This document shows, one piece after another, positions 7,459 to 13,613 of a stretch of DNA of 17,840 nucleotides. Made by a program: the position numbers and the translations under genes. This DNA comes from JAGGZI01 sp964399605 (GTDB taxonomy: Archaea; Aenigmatarchaeota; Aenigmatarchaeia; PWEA01; JAGHBM01). Every line of letters begins with the position of its first letter. The stretch's first letter is position 1. The notes below the pieces were generated by a model. The model saw only the letters and a list, made by a program, of their open reading frames with translations, searched no databases and was not told the origin of the DNA. The DNA lies in NCBI GenBank assembly GCA_964399605.1, contig CAYNRH010000016.1:1-17840 (forward strand), in the 5' to 3' direction.

Positions 7459-7713
7459 TCATATTAAATATATTCCTTCTATCTTCTCTGGTGTTTTAAT
7501 ATGAGACTTGTAATGACTCCAAATTTCTCTGGAACATTTGCTGCAACAATACATCACACTTGAGGGCTTTCTATGAAACCTTTCCTCAACAAAACCCCTT
7601 AAAATATCCTGAGAAGGTAGGTACTCTATATCAACTTCCTCTAAACCGTTAACGTTTTTTCCACAAAACGGGCATTTCTTCAAAAAGACCCAACTGCAAT
7701 TTGGCAAAAACAC
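7459..7713 (-). CDS. Small zinc-ribbon-like protein, 84 aa
   Basis: Carries KKCPFCGK (C14, C17) and YCCSKCSREIW (C57, C60), a zinc-ribbon arrangement with a roughly 40-residue middle that holds acidic strands and a short helix (LPSQDILRGFVEERF). The role is unknown; such ribbons commonly serve in transcription, translation or nucleic-acid binding. GTG 7713 is the upstream-most start. A TATA-like ATATTTAAAT shared with the L21e promoter would start RNA near 7724. An in-frame TTG at 7683, giving LKKCPFCGK as the N-terminus, is a possible alternative. It is convergent with Pus10 (12-base gap). Confidence 0.7.
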   Translation of the reverse strand: MFLPNCSWVFLKKCPFCGKNVNGLEEVDIEYLPSQDILRGFVEERFHRKPSSVMYCCSKCSREIWSHYKSHIKTPEKIEGIYLI

Positions 7714-7742
7714 AATAAATATTTTTCTATAATCAGGAAAAC

Positions 7743-7756
7743 AAATTTAAATATAC
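7743..7756. promoter_or_regulatory. Near-symmetrical TATA element between the zinc-ribbon gene and L21e
   Basis: AAATTTAAATATAC reads as a TATA box on both strands. Plus-strand initiation near 7776 fits the short L21e leader with SD AAGGTG (7775-7780). Minus-strand initiation near 7724 fits GTG 7713. Confidence 0.5.
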
Positions 7757-7785
7757 GAATTTCTAAATAAGTTTAAGGTGTTTAT

Positions 7786-8064
7786 ATGGCTAAAGGAACA
7801 AGCGGACCAAGGAGAAGAACAAGAGATAAGTTAAAGAAAAAGGGGAAAATTACAGTTAATCAGTTTTTAGAAGAATTCAAAACTGGGGAGAAAGTCATAA
7901 TAAAGATTGAATCATCCTCTCATAGAGGAATGCCTCATCCAAGGTTTAAAGGCAAATATGGACTGGTCACAGGAAAAAGAGGAAGGGCATACATAGTTGA
8001 AATAATGGACGGGAGAATGAAAAAAAACATAATAACAACAGCTGAACATTTGAAGCATGCTTAA
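7786..8064 (+). CDS. rpl21e: Large ribosomal subunit protein L21e
   Basis: Structural protein of the large ribosomal subunit in archaea and eukaryotes. At 92 aa it matches the family length. The family signatures are visible: MAKGTSGPRRRTRDKL at the start, HRGMPHPRFKGKYGLVTGKRG in the middle (broken about residues 46-66) and a closing IITTAEHLKHA. It is strongly basic, as expected. ATG 7786 has AAGGTG 6 nt upstream. It leads an operon with rpoF (12-base gap) and DUF655, a gene order widely kept in archaea. Confidence 0.97.
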   Translation: MAKGTSGPRRRTRDKLKKKGKITVNQFLEEFKTGEKVIIKIESSSHRGMPHPRFKGKYGLVTGKRGRAYIVEIMDGRMKKNIITTAEHLKHA

Positions 8065-8076
8065 GGTGATGAATAA

Positions 8077-8400
8077 ATGAAAAAAATATCAGAAGTTTAT
8101 GTGCCTGCAGCAAAGGCATTAGGCAGTCTTAAGAAGAGAAAAACCGAAAATCTGACATATGAACAGAAGATATGCCTGGACTTCCTTAAAAAACACATTA
8201 AGATATCGGATAAAAAAGCTGAAGAGATGATGAATGAGCTTCAAAAAGTAGGAAGAGTAGACGCAAGACAAGCTTCAATGATAGTTAACAATCTGCCGAC
8301 AACAAAAGATGATGTTAACCTTATATTTTCAAAAGAGAGAACAGCATTAAAGGATGACGAAATAAAAAAAATAATTGAAATAGTGAATAACTATGTTTGA
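8077..8400 (+). CDS. rpoF: DNA-directed RNA polymerase subunit F (Rpb4)
   Basis: Forms the stalk of archaeal RNA polymerase together with RpoE (Rpb7), contacting nascent RNA and helping promoter opening. At 107 aa it has normal length. It opens MKKISEVYVPAAKALG, and the C-terminal HRDC-like part contains RQASMIVNNLPTTKDDV and ends with a helix EIKKIIEIVNNYV. Placement directly after L21e supports the call, since the sequence itself is fast-evolving. The SD GGTGAT is at 8065-8070. The stop TGA (8398-8400) lies 17 bases before the chosen start of DUF655. Confidence 0.93.
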   Translation: MKKISEVYVPAAKALGSLKKRKTENLTYEQKICLDFLKKHIKISDKKAEEMMNELQKVGRVDARQASMIVNNLPTTKDDVNLIFSKERTALKDDEIKKIIEIVNNYV

Positions 8401-8417
8401 AAGATGCCGTGATAATT

Positions 8418-8975
8418 ATGAAAGACGAATGGGTAATAATATTGGATGTTTTGCCGAATGGCCATCCAGGAAGAGGAAGGCCAGAACCAATAGCGCAAGC
8501 TGTTGGGGAAAAGTATTTTTCTCTTTTGGAATTAGTCCCAAGGGATGGTATAACACTCAGCCTCGGAGATAGGGTTTACATTGGCGAGGGAACCAGAGAC
8601 AAAGTAAAATACATAAAGGGTTCTGTTTCTTTAAACGATTTAACCACAATATCCAGGTCTGAACTTGAGGAAGTCATAAAAGATTTGATAAGAGAGTGTG
8701 AGGACAGATTCATTGATTTCTTCAACAAAGCCGGACCAATAAGCACAAGAATGCATTCCCTGGAACTTTTGCCGGGGATAGGCAAAAAACATATGTGGGA
8801 AGTACTGGACGCAAGGAAGGAGAAGCCATTTGAAAGTTATGAAGATTTGAAAAAAAGAGTTCCTTCAATACCAGACCCACAAAACATGATATTTAAAAGA
8901 ATAATGACAGAGTTGCGTGGAGAAGACCCAAGGCATAGGCTGTTTGTTCTACACAAAAAAAGAGAGTTTGACTAA
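8418..8975 (+). CDS. DUF655 family protein (OB-fold plus helix-hairpin-helix)
   Basis: 185 aa, a conserved archaeal protein of uncertain function, thought to bind nucleic acid. Residues 4-70 look like an OB/S1-like beta barrel (EWVIILDVLPNGHPGRGR, GDRVYIGEG). Residues 113-150 form a helix-hairpin-helix with HSLELLPGIGKKHMWEVLDARK. The end RHRLFVLHKK is typical of the family. The start is ATG 8418, with GTGAT (8409-8413) as Shine-Dalgarno; an in-frame TTG at 8397 would overlap rpoF and has no SD. In many archaea this cluster continues with ksgA (rRNA dimethyladenosine methyltransferase). Here it is followed instead by a convergent DUF131 gene that overlaps its stop by 4 bases. Confidence 0.92.
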   Translation: MKDEWVIILDVLPNGHPGRGRPEPIAQAVGEKYFSLLELVPRDGITLSLGDRVYIGEGTRDKVKYIKGSVSLNDLTTISRSELEEVIKDLIRECEDRFIDFFNKAGPISTRMHSLELLPGIGKKHMWEVLDARKEKPFESYEDLKKRVPSIPDPQNMIFKRIMTELRGEDPRHRLFVLHKKREFD

Positions 8976-9208
8976 AACCTGTTTAACACAAACAATAAAA
9001 TGAATCCAACAAAAAACACCACGGATGCCAAAATTATCCATTTGAGCATCTTTGGATCCGATGCCCAGCCAAATGGAATTGGACCAATAAAGCCACCGAA
9101 TCCAACTTCTACTTTACCCTTTTCTGTACCTAAGACAGAACCCAATATAATTAAGATTATACCTATAAACAAAACAACTATCCCTAAAAACATCAGCTGC
9201 TCGGACAT
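8972..9208 (-). CDS. DUF131 family membrane protein
   Basis: 78 aa with two hydrophobic helices: residues 6-26 (MFLGIVVLFIGIILIILGSV) and about 56-76 (WIILASVVFFVGFILLFVL). The loop between them carries the family hallmark GGFIGPIPFGWASD, matching the GG-x-I-x-GPIPI-x-GS pattern of DUF131 (TIGR00304). Function is unknown; a small two-helix protein with the glycine-rich loop on one face is expected. Its stop (TAG 8974-8972) overlaps the DUF655 stop tail to tail. Upstream of ATG 9208 there is no SD and only A+T-rich sequence, so a leaderless transcript is possible. Confidence 0.85.
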   Translation of the reverse strand: MSEQLMFLGIVVLFIGIILIILGSVLGTEKGKVEVGFGGFIGPIPFGWASDPKMLKWIILASVVFFVGFILLFVLNRF

Positions 9209-9250
9209 ATTTTTGGTTTCAATTTGTTAGTATTTAAAATCAATTGATTA

Positions 9251-9262
9251 ACTTTATATATT
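9251..9262 (+). promoter_or_regulatory. TATA box ahead of a small acidic ORF or RNA
   Basis: CTTTATATATTT (about 9251-9262) is a strong archaeal TATA match. It predicts RNA starting near 9285, although no long gene follows on this strand. Confidence 0.5.
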
Positions 9263-9320
9263 TCCTGTGTGTTATAAAATTGCCTGTGACTTGTGAGGTT
9301 AAAAATGAGAGGGTGTGTTC

Positions 9321-9377
9321 ATGAGAATGGACGAATGGTATGATGAAAATCCAGACGAAGATGTAGACGACGAATAA
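9321..9377 (+). CDS. Candidate acidic microprotein, 18 aa
   Basis: A short frame MRMDEWYDENPDEDVDDE (ATG 9321, TAA 9375-9377) lies in the 200-base gap between DUF131 and the cis-prenyltransferase. GAGGGTG (9309-9315) sits 5 nt before the ATG. A TATA box lies at 9251-9262 and a T-rich terminator at 9401-9416, so a complete small transcription unit is present. Ten of 18 residues are Asp or Glu, a bias unlikely in random A+T-rich sequence. A 12-residue frame from ATG 9305 with its own SD GTGAGG overlaps it in another frame. The unit could instead be a noncoding RNA. Confidence 0.4.
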   Translation: MRMDEWYDENPDEDVDDE

Positions 9378-9382
9378 TACAA

Positions 9383-9416
9383 ACAAAAAAAACGTACCCC
9401 TTTTCTTTTTTATTTT
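9383..9416. terminator. Back-to-back oligo-T terminators
   Basis: Eight A's at 9385-9392 (oligo-T on the minus strand) end the cis-prenyltransferase transcript just past its stop. TTTTCTTTTTTATTTT at 9401-9416 on the plus strand ends the small 9285-9377 unit. Together they make a compact two-way terminator. Confidence 0.5.
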
Positions 9417-10147
9417 CCAAATCTTCTGTCTCTTTTCTGGTAATCCCTTATTATACTTAAAAAAGTCTGTTTGTCAAATTCTGGCCATTTTTTATCTGTG
9501 AAAGCAAATTCTGAGTAAGCAGACTGCCAGAGCAAAAAGTTTGATAATCTCCTTTCCCCTCCTGTCCTTATTATTAAATCTGGGTAAGGAAATCCATTTG
9601 TGTAAAGGCTGTGCCTGATTAGGTCTTCATTTATTTGCGATGCCTTTAAAAGTCCCTTGGATACCTTGGAAGAAATTTTTTTGAAGGCGTCAACAATTTC
9701 CTGTTGGCCTCCATAGGCGACTGCTATATTCAAAAAATGTTCTTTATACTTCTTTGTTTTTTCTTCAACTTTTTTCATTTTTTCCTGCAGTTTTTTTGGT
9801 AGAAGCATTATTCTTCCTATAAACCTTACTCTTGTTTTTGTATCATGAACTATGTGTTTTCCGGATAAAAATGCATCAATCTCTTTATCAAAGTAATATA
9901 AAATCATTTTCAATTCTTTTTTTGGTCTAGATTTTAAATTCTCAACAGAAAGGGCATATACTGTTATGTATTTTATGCCTATTTCACATGCCCACTCCAA
10001 AACATCTCTTGCCTTCTTAACGCCGAACTTGTGACCCATCCAAGGCTTTTTCATCAGCTCCTTTGCAAATCTCCTGTTTCCATCCATTATTATGCCAACT
10101 GTTTTAGGAACAGGACTATTCTTAATCATATCCACAGTAACAATCAT
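9410..10147 (-). CDS. uppS: cis-Prenyltransferase (undecaprenyl/dolichyl diphosphate synthase family)
   Basis: Condenses isopentenyl diphosphate onto an allylic diphosphate to make the polyprenyl carrier for glycan assembly at the membrane. It is 245 aa, the normal length. Motifs: GIIMDGNRRFAK (18-29) with catalytic D22, YALSVENLKSR (64-74), AYGGQQEI (144-151) and RTGGERRLSNFLLWQSAYSE (194-213), the diphosphate/IPP-binding block, followed by WPEF. The start is ATG 10147, with GTGAT (10155-10151) 3 nt before it. The longer in-frame ATG 10198 is rejected: it lies upstream of the TATA box, and its extra 17 residues read straight through promoter-like A+T. The product chain length cannot be read from sequence. 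Confidence 0.95.
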   Translation of the reverse strand: MIVTVDMIKNSPVPKTVGIIMDGNRRFAKELMKKPWMGHKFGVKKARDVLEWACEIGIKYITVYALSVENLKSRPKKELKMILYYFDKEIDAFLSGKHIVHDTKTRVRFIGRIMLLPKKLQEKMKKVEEKTKKYKEHFLNIAVAYGGQQEIVDAFKKISSKVSKGLLKASQINEDLIRHSLYTNGFPYPDLIIRTGGERRLSNFLLWQSAYSEFAFTDKKWPEFDKQTFLSIIRDYQKRDRRFGK

Positions 10148-10181
10148 TTTATCACGTTGTTTAAATAATTTAAATTTAATA

Positions 10182-10193
10182 TTTATATATTTA
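10182..10193. promoter_or_regulatory. Shared symmetrical TATA box, uppS / prepilin peptidase operon
   Basis: TTTATATATTTA is almost palindromic. On the plus strand it predicts initiation at about 10213, the A of the prepilin peptidase ATG (leaderless). On the minus strand it predicts about 10161, 14 nt before the uppS start. Confidence 0.6.
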
Positions 10194-10212
10194 CCCAAAA
10201 ATATAGTTTTTT

Positions 10213-11085
10213 ATGCTTGACGTCTATGTTGGATATGCTCTTATTTTTATTGGGATTTTAGGCTCCGGAATTGCAGGGTATTTTGACCTTAAAACCACTG
10301 AAATCCCTGATGAAATATCGTTGATTATGATAGTATTGGGATTGGCAATCAGGGGAGCATACTCCTTGATATCAGGAGACTGGATGTTTCTAATAATCCC
10401 TGCGCTAATTTCAATTGGATTCTTCGGCTTTGGCCTGGCAATGTATTACCTCGGCCAGTGGGGAGGTGGTGATGCAAAAATACTGGCAGCCATGGGGCTT
10501 CTTCTTGGTGTCTTGCCTGGAAGTATTGTTCAAAGTTCCATATTTCCGCTGTTCTTTGATTACTTCTTCAATGTCTTCTTTGTAGGCGCCGCATACATAA
10601 TAGTGTATGCCTTTATAATCGCTGCAATGAACCCAAAAATTATGAGAGAATTCTACAAAAGCATCAAAGATGAAATAACCGAGACTGCCATTTTTTCAGT
10701 TATACTGGCTGCAAGCATTGGGATAGTTGTATATCTCTTTTGGTCCAGGGTTGGGATATTCAACATAACGTTGCCGCTGGGACTCTTGTCTGGTGGAATT
10801 GGTTTGTTCATATTATGGAAATTTTTAAAGACAATTGAGGATGTTGGGTTCAGAAAAAAAATAAAGACAAAATACCTTAAAGAGGGGGACATGATTGGCG
10901 AGGATATTCCCAAATTGAACCTCAAAAGCAAAATAATAAGAGGACTCACAAAGGAGGAAGTAATAAAAATTAAGAAAATTAAAAAAAATATATGGATAAG
11001 AGAAGGTGTAAGATTCGGCCCAGTGTTCTGTATTGCAGCAATTGTAACACTTTTATATGGGAATTTAATAATGTTTATACTATAA
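10213..11085 (+). CDS. Archaeal type IV prepilin peptidase, A24 family
   Basis: Membrane aspartyl protease that cuts class III signal peptides of pilins or archaellins. It is 290 aa. The catalytic aspartates are D25 in GYFDLKTTEIPD (22-33) and D87 in GGGDAKILAAMGLLLG (84-99). Six or more hydrophobic helices are spread over 1-215. After about 225 comes a soluble stretch (KEGDMIGEDIP, GLTKEEVIKIKKIKK) and a last helix near 270-288, matching the archaeal A24 C-terminal type II extension (PF06847). It is leaderless, from the shared TATA box. It is the first gene of a four-gene run. A likely substrate is the pilin-like protein at 17696. Archaellum versus adhesion-pilus role is undecided. Confidence 0.9.
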   Translation: MLDVYVGYALIFIGILGSGIAGYFDLKTTEIPDEISLIMIVLGLAIRGAYSLISGDWMFLIIPALISIGFFGFGLAMYYLGQWGGGDAKILAAMGLLLGVLPGSIVQSSIFPLFFDYFFNVFFVGAAYIIVYAFIIAAMNPKIMREFYKSIKDEITETAIFSVILAASIGIVVYLFWSRVGIFNITLPLGLLSGGIGLFILWKFLKTIEDVGFRKKIKTKYLKEGDMIGEDIPKLNLKSKIIRGLTKEEVIKIKKIKKNIWIREGVRFGPVFCIAAIVTLLYGNLIMFIL

Positions 11086-11095
11086 GGTGGTTTTA

Positions 11096-12040
11096 ATGGC
11101 AAAAATACTGGTAACTGGTGGGACTGGTTTTATAGGCAACGAACTTGTTAAGGAATTGAGCAAGAGGCATAAGGTCACGGTCTTTGACAGGACAATAAAA
11201 CACGTTATAAGAGGCGTGAAATATATAAAGGGTGATATAACAGACATCCAGCAGGTCAGGAAAGCAGTTAAGGGGAACGATTACATATATCACCTGGCTG
11301 CGGTTTTGGATGAGACTCTCCCTAAAAAAACACTTTTTGATATAAACGTGGGTGGAACACTCAGCATTTTGGAAGCATGTAAAGAAGAAAAAATAAAGAG
11401 GCTCATATATCTCAGCACGGTCGGCGTCATGGGCGATATAGAAGGGCAGGCAGATGAAAAATATCCATACAACCCTGAAACGAACTATGAAAAAAGCAAG
11501 GCCATGGCAGAAAGAACAGTTCTGGAATACTACAAAAGATACAAACTACCTGTTATTATAATAAGGTCTGCATTGGTATATGGTCCAAACCAGTACACAC
11601 TTAAGATTTTACAAAAAGCAAAAGATGTTTTTCCAATAATAGGTTCTGGAAAAAATAAATTCCATTTGATTTATATTAAAAACCTTATAACAGCTCTTTT
11701 AAAAGCAATGAAAAACGGAAAAGATGGAAGCATATACATAGTCGCAGATGATGATGTTCACACTTACGAAGAATATTACAGAATAATAAGAGAGGAATTG
11801 GGCATAAACGAGGAGCCAAAAAATATACCAGTATGGTTTGCGGATTTAATTGCGTTTTTTTACAGAATTGTTGGAAAAAAGTCCATTGTCAGCAAGGAGC
11901 ATATAAACAGATTGACAAGAACTAGATGGTATAAAATAAATAAGGCGAAGAGGTATTTAAAATACAAGCCTAAATATGAACTAAGAAAGGGAATAAAGGC
12001 AACAATTAAATACTTTAAGTCTCAAGGGTTTCTAGAGTAA
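11096..12040 (+). CDS. NAD-dependent epimerase/dehydratase (extended SDR)
   Basis: Rossmann-fold sugar-nucleotide or related oxidoreductase, 314 aa. The NAD(P) loop is GGTGFIG (8-14) after the first strand AKILV. Other signs are LAAV (68-71), the active-site Ser/Thr in LIYLSTVGV (103-111) and the catalytic pair Y131-x3-K135 in NYEKSKAMAE. The substrate-binding C-terminal half contains RSALVYGP and FHLIYIKNL, as in the 3-beta-HSD/epimerase group. The substrate is not identifiable. ATG 11096 has AAGGTGG at 11084-11090; the in-frame GTG 11087 belongs to that SD. It lies 10 bases after the prepilin peptidase and 9 before the first GGGPS gene. An isoprenoid or sugar substrate linked to the envelope is possible. 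Confidence 0.92.
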   Translation: MAKILVTGGTGFIGNELVKELSKRHKVTVFDRTIKHVIRGVKYIKGDITDIQQVRKAVKGNDYIYHLAAVLDETLPKKTLFDINVGGTLSILEACKEEKIKRLIYLSTVGVMGDIEGQADEKYPYNPETNYEKSKAMAERTVLEYYKRYKLPVIIIRSALVYGPNQYTLKILQKAKDVFPIIGSGKNKFHLIYIKNLITALLKAMKNGKDGSIYIVADDDVHTYEEYYRIIREELGINEEPKNIPVWFADLIAFFYRIVGKKSIVSKEHINRLTRTRWYKINKAKRYLKYKPKYELRKGIKATIKYFKSQGFLE

Positions 12041-12049
12041 GGTGATATT

Positions 12050-12817
12050 TTGATTAACAAAACAGAAAGGTATATTCATGAAACAATTGAAAGAGATGGT
12101 GTTGTTTTTTTCGGTCTGATTGACCCAGAGCCAAACAACAAAAAAACCATAGAATACGCAAAGGCTTTTTACAAAGGCGGCGCCGACATAATACTTCTCG
12201 GGGGTTCTTTGGGTTATGCTGAATCTTATATACTGGACGAAATTGCAAAACAAATAAAAGAAGTTGCACCAATTCCGCTAATGCTTTTCCCTGGAAACAT
12301 AAGTGGCCTGACAAAATACGCTGACGCCTTATACTATATGAGCCTCATGAACTCAATGAACCCTTATTGGATTACTGGAGCGCAGGCCCTTGCAGCGCCA
12401 TCAGTAAAAAAATTAAAGATAGAGGCAATACCAACATCTTTGATAATTGTAGAACCTGGAGAAACCGTTGGCTGGATTGGAGAAGCAAGGCCTGTTCTAA
12501 TTCACAAACCAGAACTTGCTGCAGCATATGCTATGGCAGGAAAATATATGGGGCACAGAATGACAATTTTGGAGAGAGGAAGCGGAGCACCAGGACCATC
12601 GCCGCCAGAGATGTTTGCAGCAGTTAAAAAAGCTGTGGGGCATCCTGTTATATGTGCAGGCTCTTCCAAGAACCTAGACGATATAAGAAAAACCATAAAA
12701 GCAGGTGCAGATGGAATACATATTGCATCACTTATAGAGAAGTCATCGAACCCTTTCAAAAAAGCTGAGATAATAATAAAGTACACAAAGAAAGTCGGGA
12801 AAATGAAAAAGAAGTGA
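12050..12817 (+). CDS. Geranylgeranylglyceryl phosphate synthase family, copy 1
   Basis: TIM-barrel prenyltransferase family that joins geranylgeranyl diphosphate to sn-glycerol-1-phosphate, the first committed step of archaeal lipids. It is 255 aa, group II type. Present: LIDPE (23-27) with Mg-binding D25, GGS (51-53), MLFPGNISGLTKYADA, NPYWITGAQ (104-112), IIVEPGETVGWIGEA (132-146) and LERGSGAPGP (174-183), the glycerol-binding strand. Changed: the phosphate loop, usually GGGIR, reads CAGSSK (202-207), and the usual TGT reads IASLIEK. The start is TTG 12050, with GGTGAT (12041-12046) 3 nt upstream. It probably still makes the lipid intermediate, but the weakened phosphate site leaves doubt. 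Confidence 0.88.
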   Translation: MINKTERYIHETIERDGVVFFGLIDPEPNNKKTIEYAKAFYKGGADIILLGGSLGYAESYILDEIAKQIKEVAPIPLMLFPGNISGLTKYADALYYMSLMNSMNPYWITGAQALAAPSVKKLKIEAIPTSLIIVEPGETVGWIGEARPVLIHKPELAAAYAMAGKYMGHRMTILERGSGAPGPSPPEMFAAVKKAVGHPVICAGSSKNLDDIRKTIKAGADGIHIASLIEKSSNPFKKAEIIIKYTKKVGKMKKK

Positions 12818-12821
12818 TACT

Positions 12822-13613
12822 ATGAAAAAAATACTTGACGAAATAAAAGAAAAAATTGAAAAAAAACCGCTCTACATGCCATTCATAGATTCAACTGTTT
12901 ACACGATGGAAGAAATTACTAAAATTTCAAAAAGCATAAGGAATTCTGAGGCAGACATGGTAGTAGTGGGAGGGATATTAAACGTTGATATGAACTACAT
13001 GAACAACGTTGTCAAAAGAGTAAAGGAAAATACCGACCTTCCAATTATAATACTGCCAGGCAACACAGGGATGGTGAGCAAATATGCCGATGCCATTTTC
13101 TTCACAAGCCTCTTGAATTCAAGGAACCCTTACTGGATAACAGGAGCGCAGTCTTTAAGCGCCCCACTGGTGCATTATTCTAAAATAGAGGTCATACCAA
13201 CATCGTACCTCGTGGTAGAACCGGGTGGAACGTCATCATGGATAGGGGATGCTAATCCCATACCAAGGAACAAGCTGGAAATAGTCAAGGCATATGCAGT
13301 TTACTCAGAACTTTCGGGGAAGGAAATTATATGCCTGGATACTGGAATGGACCATTCAAAAATTCCTGAAAAAATCATAAAAACTGTAAGAAAAAGCACG
13401 GAACTGCCCATAGCGTTTTACGGCGGCGTAAAATCAATGAAAGATATAAGAAATCTTTCAAGAGCCGGAGCAAAAATAATAATCACGTCTACAGTGATAA
13501 GAAAGCATAAAAAAACAGAAACGCTTGAACAGTTAATAAGCCTTGTGAAAAGCATGAAAAAGAAACCACGCGAAAACAATTCCAAAAAATCACTCAAGAA
13601 CGGTAGGCCTTAA
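12822..13613 (+). CDS. Geranylgeranylglyceryl phosphate synthase paralog, copy 2 (divergent)
   Basis: 263 aa, starting 4 bases after copy 1. Clear homology over the middle: ILPGNTGMVSKYADAIFF, NPYWITGAQSLSAP (102-115), IPTSYLVVEPGGTSSWIGDA (125-144). The phosphate-binding end is near canonical: FYGGVKS (199-205) and TSTVI (222-226). The substrate end is altered: FIDST (21-25) keeps Asp but loses the Pro, GGS becomes GGI (50-52), and LEAGSGA becomes LDTGMDH (172-178). It is a tandem duplicate that has diverged from GGGPS function, or has changed its prenyl or acceptor substrate as MoeO5 and PcrB relatives have. Its Lys/Asn-rich tail overlaps the convergent coiled-coil gene by 24 bases. Confidence 0.85.
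   Translation: MKKILDEIKEKIEKKPLYMPFIDSTVYTMEEITKISKSIRNSEADMVVVGGILNVDMNYMNNVVKRVKENTDLPIIILPGNTGMVSKYADAIFFTSLLNSRNPYWITGAQSLSAPLVHYSKIEVIPTSYLVVEPGGTSSWIGDANPIPRNKLEIVKAYAVYSELSGKEIICLDTGMDHSKIPEKIIKTVRKSTELPIAFYGGVKSMKDIRNLSRAGAKIIITSTVIRKHKKTETLEQLISLVKSMKKKPRENNSKKSLKNGRP

Noticed and set aside
9285..9400. C/D box guide RNA in the uppS upstream gap
   Set aside because: An ATGATGA resembling a C box is present near 9340, but no CTGA D box at the right distance.
10148..10198. 17-residue N-terminal extension of the cis-prenyltransferase from ATG 10198
   Set aside because: It would cross the TATA element, lacks an SD, and the family starts near the chosen Met.
12367..12627. Second open frame inside GGGPS copy 1 on the plus strand
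   Set aside because: Out-of-frame shadow; the true frame carries all family motifs.
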